The translations under genes and the position numbers were made by a program. A DNA stretch of 64,000 bases from Epsilonproteobacteria bacterium UBA4036 (lineage in GTDB: Bacteria; Campylobacterota; Campylobacteria; Campylobacterales; Arcobacteraceae), in the NCBI GenBank assembly GCA_002382325.1, contig DGAG01000007.1, forward strand, positions 1 to 64,000, in the 5' to 3' direction. Below are positions 36,190 to 44,899 of the stretch, in pieces; positions within the stretch are counted from its first letter, which is position 1; each line of letters starts with the position of its first letter. The notes beneath the pieces were generated by a model that saw only the letters and a list, made by a program, of their open reading frames with translations, did no database searches and had not been told where the DNA came from.

Positions 36190-36220
36190 TAACCAGAAGA
36201 GGAGGAGGTTCTTCTGGTTA
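36190..36220 (-). terminator. Hairpin with CCTCCTCCT loop after cytochrome gene
   Basis: TAACCAGAAG and CTTCTGGTTA form a 10-bp perfect stem downstream of the 36228 cytochrome gene. On the RNA strand of that gene the loop reads AACCTCCTCCT, complementary to ribosome binding sites. A weak T-rich stretch (ATTTTA) follows. It could be a terminator and also the end of a 3'-derived small RNA. Confidence 0.55.
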
Positions 36221-36227
36221 CGAAATG

Positions 36228-36506
36228 TTATTTTCCAATAAAATTAGCAATAGCTTCAATGTCTGCGTCACTCAATGGTGCAGCTTGACCTTTCATTAAA
36301 CCTTTCATAGGTCCACCATAACTTCCATCTTTATAGCCCTTCATTGCTGCAACGATTTCCGCTTTTGTCATATCTTTGATAATTTTTGATTTTCCTAAAG
36401 CCACTTTTTCACCGTTCGCTCCGTGACAACCTGCACACTTTTTGTATACATCAGTTGCAAAAAGAGAACATGCGAGTAAAGTACTTAAAATTACTATTTT
36501 TTTCAT
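36228..36506 (-). CDS. Small monohaem cytochrome c, tandem paralogue
   Basis: This 92-residue protein with a signal peptide (MKKIVILSTLLACSLFATD) has the haem site CAGCHGANGE and the same GKSKIIKDMTKA and MKGLMKGQ blocks as its neighbour at 35798. The pair arose by tandem duplication. The signal peptides differ more than the mature domains. Role as for its paralogue: periplasmic electron transfer. Confidence 0.9.
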   Translation of the reverse strand: MKKIVILSTLLACSLFATDVYKKCAGCHGANGEKVALGKSKIIKDMTKAEIVAAMKGYKDGSYGGPMKGLMKGQAAPLSDADIEAIANFIGK

Positions 36507-36624
36507 TGTCTATTCCTTTATTTTATTGATAATTAAATTGTAATAAAAAAAACAGAAGATGTGTTTGACTTATATCAATAAAAAGCATTAAAATGAATTA
36601 ATACTTTTTATTTTTAATATAAGA

Positions 36625-38199
36625 TTAATTATTTAAAAGAAGTTCTTTTTTTAATTCGTCTTTATTGATTTTACTTTTGTTCGTTGAAATCAAAGGCAGA
36701 GACTTTTTATAGATGATTTTAGCTGGAATCATATAACTGGCTAAATGTTTTTTCAGTTCAAATAAAATTTCATTTTTCGCCAATTCACTTCGTGCAGAGT
36801 AAAACAGTACAATCTCTTCTTCTATTTCATCATTGGGGATTGAAAGTACAGCACATTGGTTGACTTCTTTAATATTATCATACACTACAGATTCAATTTC
36901 AACAGGAGAAACTCTAAATCCTCGTGTTTTAATCATATCATCGTGCCGTGAAACAAAATAAAAGTAACCTTCTTCATCTTTATACACATAATCCCCACTG
37001 GCTACAACAATCTCATCGTTAAGCTGACCTTCCAAATTGATGATGTTTTTCAAAATTTGAATGGATTTAAATCGTTCTTGAGTCTCTTTTGGCGCATTCC
37101 AAAAACCTTTATAGATATAAGAACCTCGGTGAATCAATTCGCCCACTTCTCTTACAGCACACTCATTGCCCTCTTTATTGATCACATACAATTCAACATC
37201 AGGAATGGCTTTTCCTATAGAGTTTGGTCGAATTTTAAGTTGTGTTGGCTCTAAATAGGTACTTCTAAATGCTTCTGTTAATCCGTGCATCGAGTAAAAT
37301 TTTGCCTTTTTGAAGTACTTTTCAATATCGGCAATCATTTTAGGTGTTACTTTTCCTCCTGATGAAGTGATAATTCGTACCTTATCCAGTAATGAGGCAT
37401 TGGGCAACCGATGCTCATCTTCATCAAACATTTGAGTAATATTAATGGGCATTAAAGGAATAACGGTAACGTTATCTTTAATAATGTGATTAAAAAAATC
37501 ACCCGCTAACACAAAACGATGTAACGCCAAAGTGGCTCGTTTGTACAAAGAACAAAAAATTTGGTTTAACCCATAATCTAAGTTAAAAATCAAAATTCCT
37601 GAAATAACATCATCTTGGGTTAAGTGTAAGTATTGAGAAACCACTCGCGCACTGTCAATTAAGTTTCGATGAGAAATCACGATACCCTTGGGAAAACCAG
37701 AACTGCCAAAACTATAAGTAATAACCGCACTGTCGTGTCCGTTGATGGTACACGTATACTCTTTGTTGTAGTATTTAAAAATCTCTTCAAATGAAGCAAT
37801 CTCTTTTGATGTTGTTTCATATGAGATAATGTGCCCGTCAAAGTTGATTTCTTCGATGGATTCAAGTTTGAGTTTATCCGTAATTATACACTTAATATCG
37901 CAATCTTTAATGATATACTCTACTTGTTCTGGCTTTAAAAGTTTGGTTAAAGGTACAAGAATATATGGGGTGGAAAGTATGGCTAAAATAGCAATAACTT
38001 GGTCAATACCTTTATTGGAGTAGACCCCAATTCGACTCCCTTTGGGAAGATTTAATTCATTTAAATATGAAGCAATTTGATTGACTTTAGAAAAAAGTTC
38101 GCCATAACTGAGTGTTTTTTCTTCTAAAATTAACGCTGTTTTTGAAGGGTGTGAGACATTGGCATCTTCAATGAGTGTTCGAATACAATTTATAGACAT
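36625..38199 (-). CDS. AMP-forming acyl/amino-acid ligase
   Basis: This 524-residue adenylate-forming enzyme of the ANL class has the phosphate loop VITYSFGSSGFPKGIVISH (about residue 175), FYSMHGLTEAF (A5), SGDYVYKDEEGYFYF (A7), DDMIKTRGFRVSPVEIE (A8) and a C-terminal Lys in NKSKINKDEL (A10). It has no fused carrier or condensation domain. It lies 10 bases after glmL and ends the glutamate mutase operon, so its substrate may be a product of the mutase or another carboxylate passed to CoA or a carrier protein encoded elsewhere. Confidence 0.82.
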   Translation of the reverse strand: MSINCIRTLIEDANVSHPSKTALILEEKTLSYGELFSKVNQIASYLNELNLPKGSRIGVYSNKGIDQVIAILAILSTPYILVPLTKLLKPEQVEYIIKDCDIKCIITDKLKLESIEEINFDGHIISYETTSKEIASFEEIFKYYNKEYTCTINGHDSAVITYSFGSSGFPKGIVISHRNLIDSARVVSQYLHLTQDDVISGILIFNLDYGLNQIFCSLYKRATLALHRFVLAGDFFNHIIKDNVTVIPLMPINITQMFDEDEHRLPNASLLDKVRIITSSGGKVTPKMIADIEKYFKKAKFYSMHGLTEAFRSTYLEPTQLKIRPNSIGKAIPDVELYVINKEGNECAVREVGELIHRGSYIYKGFWNAPKETQERFKSIQILKNIINLEGQLNDEIVVASGDYVYKDEEGYFYFVSRHDDMIKTRGFRVSPVEIESVVYDNIKEVNQCAVLSIPNDEIEEEIVLFYSARSELAKNEILFELKKHLASYMIPAKIIYKKSLPLISTNKSKINKDELKKELLLNN

Positions 38200-38209
38200 A
38201 ATCGCTCCT

Positions 38210-39391
38210 TTAGTTTCGAATGGCCATGGTCCAAATATCGTAATTGCTGTCCATTACAATAGAGGGGTTATGGCCTGAGTTTAATATTTTTTTATAAAAA
38301 AATGAAACAATATTTTGGATATCCTCTTGGTTGAGTACTTTGGTGATTCCTCCTGTAAATATCAAAGAGTTTAACGCATTTAATTTTAAGGTTATATAAG
38401 ATTTATTATAACTGGAAACTTTACATAATACTAAGAAAATTGCCAACTGCATCAATACTTTTAACGCTTTTTCACTTTGTTCTTGGAAAATATTTTCAGT
38501 CACTTTTAAATACGCCAACAATTCATAAACAAACTCATTGTTTTTGGCACTGAAAATCAAAGACTCTTTGGACTTAAATACGCCCAGTTTTTTAAACACC
38601 AATCGGTCGTACTCATTTTCATTTAAAATATTATCCATGATTAAATCTTTTGAGTAGTGAATATCGGTTGTTGCGCCACCAATATCAATAAGAATATAAG
38701 GATCTACAACTTTAAATTTACCATCAAGTAAACTGAGTGTTTTATTGACAATATAAGGCGTAGGATAAATTTGATTGGACGTGATGTCATAAAGATGTTT
38801 AATGTCTTCTTTACCTACAATGTCGGCTTGATATAAATTGGTCAAATACTCTTTAAGTTCTTCTTCCCGAATATGCAATTTATGGTCAATAATATTGGGA
38901 AGTACGACTACGTTATCAATATGCTGTTGTATAAAATGTGCATCGTCTTGATTGCCTACATACACAATGTTGGAGTAGTTGATTTTTTCCAAATAATCCA
39001 GCAATTCTTGACCAAAAACACCTTTGACTCCATCAATGGCACCAACAACAATTACAACATCGATTAAGTCACTGGGAATGGAGCTCTCTTTTATGTGAGA
39101 ATACAGTACTGTATCGATAATATTAATCCCAGAATTATAGGCAATATTGGTGGCATATTTTAATGAAAAAGATTTTGATAAACCAATAATCAGCGTACTT
39201 AATCCTCCATTAGCAGAGGAACAGATATAGACATCTTCTTTTTGATACTTTGAAATCGTCTCTTCGCATTTGCTTTTTAAGTCATCGTAAATGTCTTTGT
39301 TGAAATCTCTGAAATGTTGTTCAACACAGCCATTGGCACTGACTTTAAAATAGGTACTTCCTATGTCAATTAAGAGTTTGTTTTGATTCAT
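38210..39391 (-). CDS. glmL: GlmL/MutL-type mutase chaperone
   Basis: This 393-residue protein of the actin-like ATPase fold has two phosphate motifs, LIDIGSTYFKVS at the start and ILIDIGGATTDIHY near residue 230. A further motif LIFTGGITKVL lies near 350. MutL/GlmL proteins are encoded with glutamate mutase and are thought to reactivate it by exchanging damaged cobalamin. It is between glmE and the ligase and overlaps glmE by 4 bases. It is shorter than the clostridial protein (about 460). Confidence 0.85.
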   Translation of the reverse strand: MNQNKLLIDIGSTYFKVSANGCVEQHFRDFNKDIYDDLKSKCEETISKYQKEDVYICSSANGGLSTLIIGLSKSFSLKYATNIAYNSGINIIDTVLYSHIKESSIPSDLIDVVIVVGAIDGVKGVFGQELLDYLEKINYSNIVYVGNQDDAHFIQQHIDNVVVLPNIIDHKLHIREEELKEYLTNLYQADIVGKEDIKHLYDITSNQIYPTPYIVNKTLSLLDGKFKVVDPYILIDIGGATTDIHYSKDLIMDNILNENEYDRLVFKKLGVFKSKESLIFSAKNNEFVYELLAYLKVTENIFQEQSEKALKVLMQLAIFLVLCKVSSYNKSYITLKLNALNSLIFTGGITKVLNQEDIQNIVSFFYKKILNSGHNPSIVMDSNYDIWTMAIRN

Positions 39392-40755
39392 TGCATAATT
39401 CCTATATCGTGGATAATATCATTGACAATTGATGTGGTGTCTTTGGTTAAATCACATTTTGATTTTTCATATTCATAACAACGGTCACTAATAGGCACTT
39501 TCCCTCGTTTGATGATTCGAATATTTTTATTGGCATCTCGAATGGTAATCATCTCATTGTTATTGATAATATGAGGAGAAAAAGGAACATCAATAATTCC
39601 GTTTTTAATGCTGTTAAAGGCTTTTCGCCATAACGTATCTGCAGGGTCATTAAACACTGCACTCATAATATCCATCACTTCTTGAGTTAAAATTTCTTCC
39701 TCTTCTTCATCAACAATTTTGGGAAGACCATTTAAGATTCGTAAAGTGTATTGTGTGTTTGCAACCGTTTTAGCATTGGCTTCTTTAGTAGGAATTCCAC
39801 TGGCTTCTTCTCTGGTTTTGGTAATGATTTTATCTGCTCCCACCATAGAAGCAATAACGGTACTCATATTAATGAGCTGTTCTGCATAGTCTTTATTGGT
39901 GGGGAATGCACCCATCCATTGATGATAGACCAAGTTTATCATGGCATCTTCACAATTAAACTCTTTGGCATAATGACGTGAAAGTTTTTTAATGACACTT
40001 CCCATAACAATATCTTGATTCATTGAACCCGTTTGAGAAAATGAGACTGAAAACGATTTAACTCCCTCTTCAAGCGATAACAACATTTCAATGAGTTGAA
40101 TCACTATGGTAATCGCAGGAGGCACTAAAGTAGCAGTAAGAGGACCAAACGATTCACGGTTGATGGGCTCATTTAAGCCTGAATATTTTGCACACACTTT
40201 TTCCACATATTTCCAGTATAAAAAGGCTTTGTCCAAAGGAAAGTTTTTAGAATATGGAAGCAAATAGGTAATGGGACCGCCTTCAATTTCAAAAATCCCT
40301 GAAGCCAAAGCCGTTTCAATAAGCAATCTTGCATCGGGTGTTCCGTGTCGTAGCGATATGGGTTTGTTAAAATGCGTCATCATCTTTCGGGTGGTTCTGC
40401 ATCCATGGGTCACCAAAGGATAGCCATTGAGCATATCGACTTCATTTTCTTCGGATAATCGAAGCATTTTTTGAGCTGTGGCATAGTCATTAAGTCGTGT
40501 ATTTGAATCAATGGTACAAGGCAATACATCAACATTGGCATCGACGAAAAATTCGTATAGGGCAAACATCTTTTTATACGTAGGAAAGCCTCCACGTGGC
40601 TGTACAAGCATTTTCTTTTTTTGTTTAAAATGGTGAGAAATAAAAAGCTCTTTGTTGGCATTTTTAATAAAATCTTCTACTTCAGCAAAATCGAAATTAT
40701 CGACAAACTCATTGCTTAAAATAATGTTTCGCTCTTCTTGTAATAAACTGCTCAT
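39388..40755 (-). CDS. glmE: Glutamate mutase large (epsilon) subunit
   Basis: The 455-residue product is the TIM-barrel, substrate-binding subunit of adenosylcobalamin-dependent glutamate mutase, which interconverts L-glutamate and (2S,3S)-3-methylaspartate. Substrate-facing motifs include VQPRGGFPTY, THGCRTTRKM and SLRHGTPDARLL, and the family block FGPLTATLVPPAI is present. It is about 30 residues shorter than the clostridial subunit. It overlaps both neighbours by 4 bases, which fits stoichiometric co-expression. Confidence 0.92.
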   Translation of the reverse strand: MSSLLQEERNIILSNEFVDNFDFAEVEDFIKNANKELFISHHFKQKKKMLVQPRGGFPTYKKMFALYEFFVDANVDVLPCTIDSNTRLNDYATAQKMLRLSEENEVDMLNGYPLVTHGCRTTRKMMTHFNKPISLRHGTPDARLLIETALASGIFEIEGGPITYLLPYSKNFPLDKAFLYWKYVEKVCAKYSGLNEPINRESFGPLTATLVPPAITIVIQLIEMLLSLEEGVKSFSVSFSQTGSMNQDIVMGSVIKKLSRHYAKEFNCEDAMINLVYHQWMGAFPTNKDYAEQLINMSTVIASMVGADKIITKTREEASGIPTKEANAKTVANTQYTLRILNGLPKIVDEEEEEILTQEVMDIMSAVFNDPADTLWRKAFNSIKNGIIDVPFSPHIINNNEMITIRDANKNIRIIKRGKVPISDRCYEYEKSKCDLTKDTTSIVNDIIHDIGIMQ

Positions 40756-41162
40756 TTTCTCTCACTCATAAATTTTTCTAGTTCATCAAGACCTGTATTT
40801 AAGTCCACTTGGTGAAAGACCAAATCAAAGCCATAGTTTTTAAACTTGGGAACAATGTTAGACGCATCTCCTGTTCCTACGACTAAGTTTCCTCCAATCA
40901 TAAAAACAACGTTATCTAAGAGTTTTCCATATTTGTCTTTTAAAAAATTGACTTCTCGACACCAACCCTCTGCTTCACCATTTAAAGATGAAATCAATAA
41001 AATATCGGCATTGGTTTCAACAACAGCATCAAAAAACTCTTCTAAATAGGTATTAACACCTAAATTAAAAACTTCAAACCCTCTTGCTTGTAAGGATAAA
41101 TCAATCAGCCGATTTGCGACGACATGAATATCATTACCTACGACTCCTGTGACTACTTTCAT
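40752..41162 (-). CDS. glmS: Glutamate mutase small (sigma) subunit
   Basis: This is a 136-residue cobalamin-binding Rossmann-like domain. The lower-ligand motif D-x-H-x-x-G reads DIHVVA (Asp11, His13, Ala16), so the axial His is present but the Gly is Ala. The nucleotide-tail motifs are present as ISSLNGEAEG and IGGNLVVGTGD. It is the first gene of the operon, with AGGT before the ATG and an inverted repeat in its leader. The symbol here means the mutase subunit, not glucosamine synthase. Confidence 0.9.
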   Translation of the reverse strand: MKVVTGVVGNDIHVVANRLIDLSLQARGFEVFNLGVNTYLEEFFDAVVETNADILLISSLNGEAEGWCREVNFLKDKYGKLLDNVVFMIGGNLVVGTGDASNIVPKFKNYGFDLVFHQVDLNTGLDELEKFMSERK

Positions 41163-41178
41163 ATATTTACCTAGTATG

Positions 41179-41230
41179 GGACACCACTAAAAATGAGAAA
41201 CATTATATGCTTTGATTTTTGGAGGTGTCC
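41179..41230 (-). promoter_or_regulatory. Inverted repeat in the glutamate mutase leader
   Basis: GGACACC (41179-41185) and GGTGTCC (41224-41230) are perfect inverted arms. Inside them, AAAAAT and ATTTTT extend the pairing after a short internal bulge. The structure lies about 17 bases upstream of the glmS start on its strand and could be an operator or a leader hairpin. Confidence 0.4.
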
Positions 41231-41323
41231 TTTATTAAATTGTTCTCATAAAAGGCGGTATTGTAGCTAATTTTGAGTAAATTTTAGTTAAAATAACCCA
41301 CTTGCAATTTTGAAGGGGTAAAT

Positions 41324-41803
41324 ATGAGTTTTAATACAGCCGATTTGTGCGATGAGTTTTTTGATAAAGTTCGAGTTTTAGACCCGACGTTTAAATCATA
41401 CGGGGGCAAAGAGAAGATTTGTGGAACAATTGTAACCATGCGGTTGGATAAAAACAATCATGATTTAGCCATGATGTTAAAAAATGAGGAGGGTAAAAAT
41501 AGAGTTGCGGTTATTGACGTTTCTCAAGAGTATTATGCTGTTGTGGGTGAAAATCTTATGCGTTTTGCCTTTGATAATAATTGGGCAGGAATGATTGTCA
41601 ATGGTTATGTCAGAGATATTAATCAAACCCAAAAATATCCAGTAGGGCTTTTTGCCATAGGAACGTGTCCACGAAAATATATTCCACAAACCCAAGGGCA
41701 AAGAGGCGTTGAACTCAGTTTTGAAGGGGTTGTTTTTAAAGAGGGTGATTATGTGTATGCCGACAAAGATGGCATTGTTTTAGCCCAAGAAAAGTTAAAA
41801 TAG
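41324..41803 (+). CDS. rraA: RraA family protein
   Basis: The 159-residue product has the RraA sequence order TADLCDEF, FKSYGGKEKICG, ENLMRFAFDNNWAGMIVNGYVRD and KYPVGLFAIGTCPRKY. Members either inhibit RNase E or act as metal-dependent 4-hydroxy-4-methyl-2-oxoglutarate aldolases. Residues of the aldolase site (the GYVRD Arg-Asp pair) are present, so enzyme activity is possible. It is divergent from the glutamate mutase operon. I see no evidence of a functional link. Confidence 0.85.
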   Translation: MSFNTADLCDEFFDKVRVLDPTFKSYGGKEKICGTIVTMRLDKNNHDLAMMLKNEEGKNRVAVIDVSQEYYAVVGENLMRFAFDNNWAGMIVNGYVRDINQTQKYPVGLFAIGTCPRKYIPQTQGQRGVELSFEGVVFKEGDYVYADKDGIVLAQEKLK

Positions 41804-41855
41804 ACTCTTAATAACTAAAAAGTGATATTTGATTTGAAATTTGATATGATGTCAA

Positions 41856-43118
41856 ATGGAAAAATCAACTATCAAATTATTTTATGGCACCAAAGAGTGG
41901 ATACTTTTTTTAGGATTTTTACTTTTTATTTTGGGCTTAAATTTAAAACATCATTACAATAACTTCTTGCTTTTCAAACACAATGAACTGTTTCAAACCA
42001 CTGCAGTCATTACTAATATTTATCCCAAAGAGGCGTTTATGGTAGTAAAACTTCAAAGCCCAAACTTTGATTGTTATACTTCCGTTGCATTAGATGAAAA
42101 ATTGAAGCAATTTGATGAAGTATTGATTACGTTGGTGACTTCTCATGTTAATTTTTGGGAATACTTACGAGGTTTTTATGCACCAAGTCTTCATCTGTAT
42201 TATGAAAAACCATTACAAAATCTCAAAACACAACTGGCAACATTTGTGGCACAACAGCACGATCATACCCTTTTTCAAGAACTCTATAAAGCGCTTTTTT
42301 TTGCCATTCCTATTTCCAAAGAGTTACGTGATATTTGTGCCAATTTTGGTATTTCTCACTTAATTGCTATTTCAGGTTTTCATTTAGGAGTGATAGCTTT
42401 TGTGGTTTATTGGTTAAGCTATTTGCCTTATTCTTTTTTTCATACACGCTATTTTGCTTATCGAAATAAAAAGTACGATATATTACTTTTAACGGCATTG
42501 ATTTTATTGGCATATTTAATCTTTACTTCGATGGTGGCTTCTTTATTACGTGCTTTTGTGATGTTTGTTTTGGCACTTTTTTTTCTTCGCAATAACATCA
42601 AACTCTTCTCTTTTGAAACGTTGCTTGTAACAACTTTACTGATTTTGTCGTTTTTTCCTCAATATCTTTTTTCAGTCTCTTTATGGTTTTCAATTGCGGG
42701 TGTTTTTTATATTTTCATGTTTTTAGAATATTTTAAAAATCTGCCCAAAGTAGGGCAGTTTTTTTTATTTAACGCATGGATTTATTTAGCAATGAATCCC
42801 ATAACTAACTTTTTCTTTGGTACAACTTCGTATTTGCAACTCTTTTCTTCGGTTTTAACGTTGGTATTCACTTTTTTTTATCCGTTAATTGCTTTGTTAC
42901 ATCTTTTAGAAGTAGGGGATCTTTTTGATGAGTATTTGTTACACATGTTCAGACTTCCCGCTTACAGTTCAGAAGTCTTAACGCCTTGGTGGTTTTTGTG
43001 TTGTTATGTGCTTTTTTCTTTATTGGCAATAAAGAAAAAAGCCTTTTTTGTTCTTCTAAATGGGATGTTAATAGGGTTTACACTTTATATTTTTTATGTT
43101 AATAGTACTCATTATTAG
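41856..43118 (+). CDS. comEC: ComEC/Rec2-type DNA uptake channel
   Basis: The 420-residue membrane protein has an N-terminal OB-like soluble part between helices at residues about 10-30 and 150. The competence domain follows with the signature GISHLIAISGFHLGVIAF and at least seven further helices. The C-terminal metallo-beta-lactamase domain found in Bacillus ComEC is absent, as in short Campylobacterota forms. It would carry single-stranded DNA across the inner membrane during natural transformation. It overlaps the convergent exonuclease gene by 20 bases. Confidence 0.88.
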   Translation: MEKSTIKLFYGTKEWILFLGFLLFILGLNLKHHYNNFLLFKHNELFQTTAVITNIYPKEAFMVVKLQSPNFDCYTSVALDEKLKQFDEVLITLVTSHVNFWEYLRGFYAPSLHLYYEKPLQNLKTQLATFVAQQHDHTLFQELYKALFFAIPISKELRDICANFGISHLIAISGFHLGVIAFVVYWLSYLPYSFFHTRYFAYRNKKYDILLLTALILLAYLIFTSMVASLLRAFVMFVLALFFLRNNIKLFSFETLLVTTLLILSFFPQYLFSVSLWFSIAGVFYIFMFLEYFKNLPKVGQFFLFNAWIYLAMNPITNFFFGTTSYLQLFSSVLTLVFTFFYPLIALLHLLEVGDLFDEYLLHMFRLPAYSSEVLTPWWFLCCYVLFSLLAIKKKAFFVLLNGMLIGFTLYIFYVNSTHY

Positions 43119-43857
43119 CAGAGTTGGTCAATTTATCTAACGTGTATTTCATGTCTTCATCCAAATCCATATTTTGTCGCATCCACATCAAATAACCCGC
43201 ATCGATTTTAGCCACTTCTGTGGTGGTTTTTCCTTTGTATTTACCAAATTTAAATGTTTCAATAAACACAGGTGTTTTGGTCAGTTCAACCAATTTCTCT
43301 ATGGGGTTATAATCCGGGTAAATCTCTTTGCATTTTGCCACAAGTTTGGATAAAAAGAGTTTCATCACCAACACATCACCAATGGCATCATGCGCTTTTA
43401 TGATAATATTATTTTTAGAGGCTTCTTCTTGTTCGGTTTTATACAATTCGAGAGCATATCGGATGTATTGCAATCGATGATACGGTAACTCTTTAAAAAG
43501 ATGTTTGGCACATCGTAAGGTATCAATGAGTTGCAATCGTGGCTCAAATCCCTCTTTTTGAATCATACCTAAATCAAATGCAATATTATGAGCAATTAAA
43601 TAATTATCGGGTGTGTTTAATGCAAGTAAACGTTTAAAAAAATTGGTTTCAACCGCTTTGGGCTTATTTTCCAATAAGTCAGGCGTAATATTATGCACTT
43701 CCATGGCTTCTAATTTAATCTCTGTATCACAAGAACACAATTCATCATAGACTTCCAAAGGTGCTTTTGCATCAACAATCATGGCTCCAAATTGGATGAT
43801 TCTGTCCTCTTCTTGGTTTCCTGTGGTTTCGGTGTCAAACAGTATGTATTTTGGCAA
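43099..43857 (-). CDS. DnaQ-like 3'-5' exonuclease
   Basis: The 252-residue product has the DEDDh order FDTETTG (Asp-Glu), LIAHNIAFDLGMI and IKAHDAIGDVLVMKL (His-x4-Asp). A C-terminal motif FKFGKYKGKTTTEVA with GYLMWM matches the small DUF3820-type domain found after some exonucleases. It could proofread or trim DNA or RNA. It is not the polymerase III epsilon by name certainty. It ends the tatB-tatC-queA run. Confidence 0.82.
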   Translation of the reverse strand: MPKYILFDTETTGNQEEDRIIQFGAMIVDAKAPLEVYDELCSCDTEIKLEAMEVHNITPDLLENKPKAVETNFFKRLLALNTPDNYLIAHNIAFDLGMIQKEGFEPRLQLIDTLRCAKHLFKELPYHRLQYIRYALELYKTEQEEASKNNIIIKAHDAIGDVLVMKLFLSKLVAKCKEIYPDYNPIEKLVELTKTPVFIETFKFGKYKGKTTTEVAKIDAGYLMWMRQNMDLDEDMKYTLDKLTNSANNEYY

Positions 43858-43867
43858 AACTTCTCCT

Positions 43868-44899
43868 TTAAATAATTAGCATTCCATCGCCATAAGAGTA
43901 AAAACGATACTTCTCTTTGATGGCAATGTCATACAATTCCAGTGTCTTTTCCAGTCCAATAAATGAAGCTATAAGCATAATTAGAGTTGATTTGGGTAAA
44001 TGAAAGTTGGTCAACAAATGATTGACACGAAGAGGCTTATTTAGGGGATTTAAGAATAAATCACACTCTCCTTGTTCTTGGTTTGTTCTAAAGAAATACT
44101 CAATTGTTCTTGTAACGGTTGTCCCCACTGCCAACAGTGGTTTATCGTTTAAAATCATCTCTTTAGCAGGAGAAGAGACTTCATAATATTCACTGTGCAT
44201 GGGATGATTTAAAATCTCTTGTGCTTCAACGGGTTTAAAGGTTCCTGCTCCGACATGTAAGGTCAAATAATCCAATGTGTGTTGTTGTTTTAATGCGTCA
44301 AAAAGTTCAGGCGTAAAATGTAAAGATGCCGTAGGTGCAGCAACGGCTCCATATTTTTTAGCAAACAAAGTTTGATAGTTGGTTTCATCACTTTTTTCAT
44401 CGCTTCTATTCATATAGGGAGGCAAAGGTAAGTGACCTATTTGATTTAAAATTTCAATTAATGCCAAAAAGTCCAACTCTTTATTGTGTTGAAAAAACTT
44501 GACTTCACGTGTGCCATCAAGATTCAATTTAACTACAACGGCTTCTAAATCATTATCAAATTTTAAAGCGGTACCAACCTTAACTTTCCCCCCAATCAAA
44601 CATAAAAAGGTATTGTCAAGCAAAGGTTTATTAAAGAGTAATTCTACTTTTCCACCACTTTGTTTATGCCCAAAAATACGTGCTTTGATGACTTTCGTGT
44701 CATTGAGTAAAATTTGTAAGTTGGAAGGAAGAACCTCTAAAAGGTGTTTAAATGTGGTATGAGTGATCGTCTCTTTTTGTCGGTCATAGACCAAAAGTTT
44801 AGCATCGTGCGCAGGTTCAATAGGATGCGTCGCTATGAGCTCTTTGGGTAAAGAGTAGTCATAGCTTGAGGTTTTTAATGGGTCTAAAATACTATTCAT
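43868..44899 (-). CDS. queA: tRNA preQ1(34) ribosyltransferase-isomerase
   Basis: The product has about 343 residues from the ATG at 44899, which overlaps tatC by 8 bases. The longer frame adds an unlikely 18 residues. Motifs are YDYSLPKELIATHPIEP, RIFGHKQSGGKVELLF, GAVAAPTASLHFTPELF and HVGAGTFKPV. It transfers the ribosyl part of S-adenosylmethionine to preQ1 in tRNA, making epoxyqueuosine. Confidence 0.95.
   Translation of the reverse strand: MNSILDPLKTSSYDYSLPKELIATHPIEPAHDAKLLVYDRQKETITHTTFKHLLEVLPSNLQILLNDTKVIKARIFGHKQSGGKVELLFNKPLLDNTFLCLIGGKVKVGTALKFDNDLEAVVVKLNLDGTREVKFFQHNKELDFLALIEILNQIGHLPLPPYMNRSDEKSDETNYQTLFAKKYGAVAAPTASLHFTPELFDALKQQHTLDYLTLHVGAGTFKPVEAQEILNHPMHSEYYEVSSPAKEMILNDKPLLAVGTTVTRTIEYFFRTNQEQGECDLFLNPLNKPLRVNHLLTNFHLPKSTLIMLIASFIGLEKTLELYDIAIKEKYRFYSYGDGMLII

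Noticed and set aside
36625..41162. Methylaspartate pathway of glutamate fermentation
   Set aside because: No methylaspartase, citramalate lyase or mesaconase gene is present in the neighbourhood, and a ligase takes their place.
41163..41323. Cobalamin riboswitch before the glutamate mutase operon
   Set aside because: The leader is too short and I see neither the B12 box nor the usual multi-stem core, only a simple inverted repeat.
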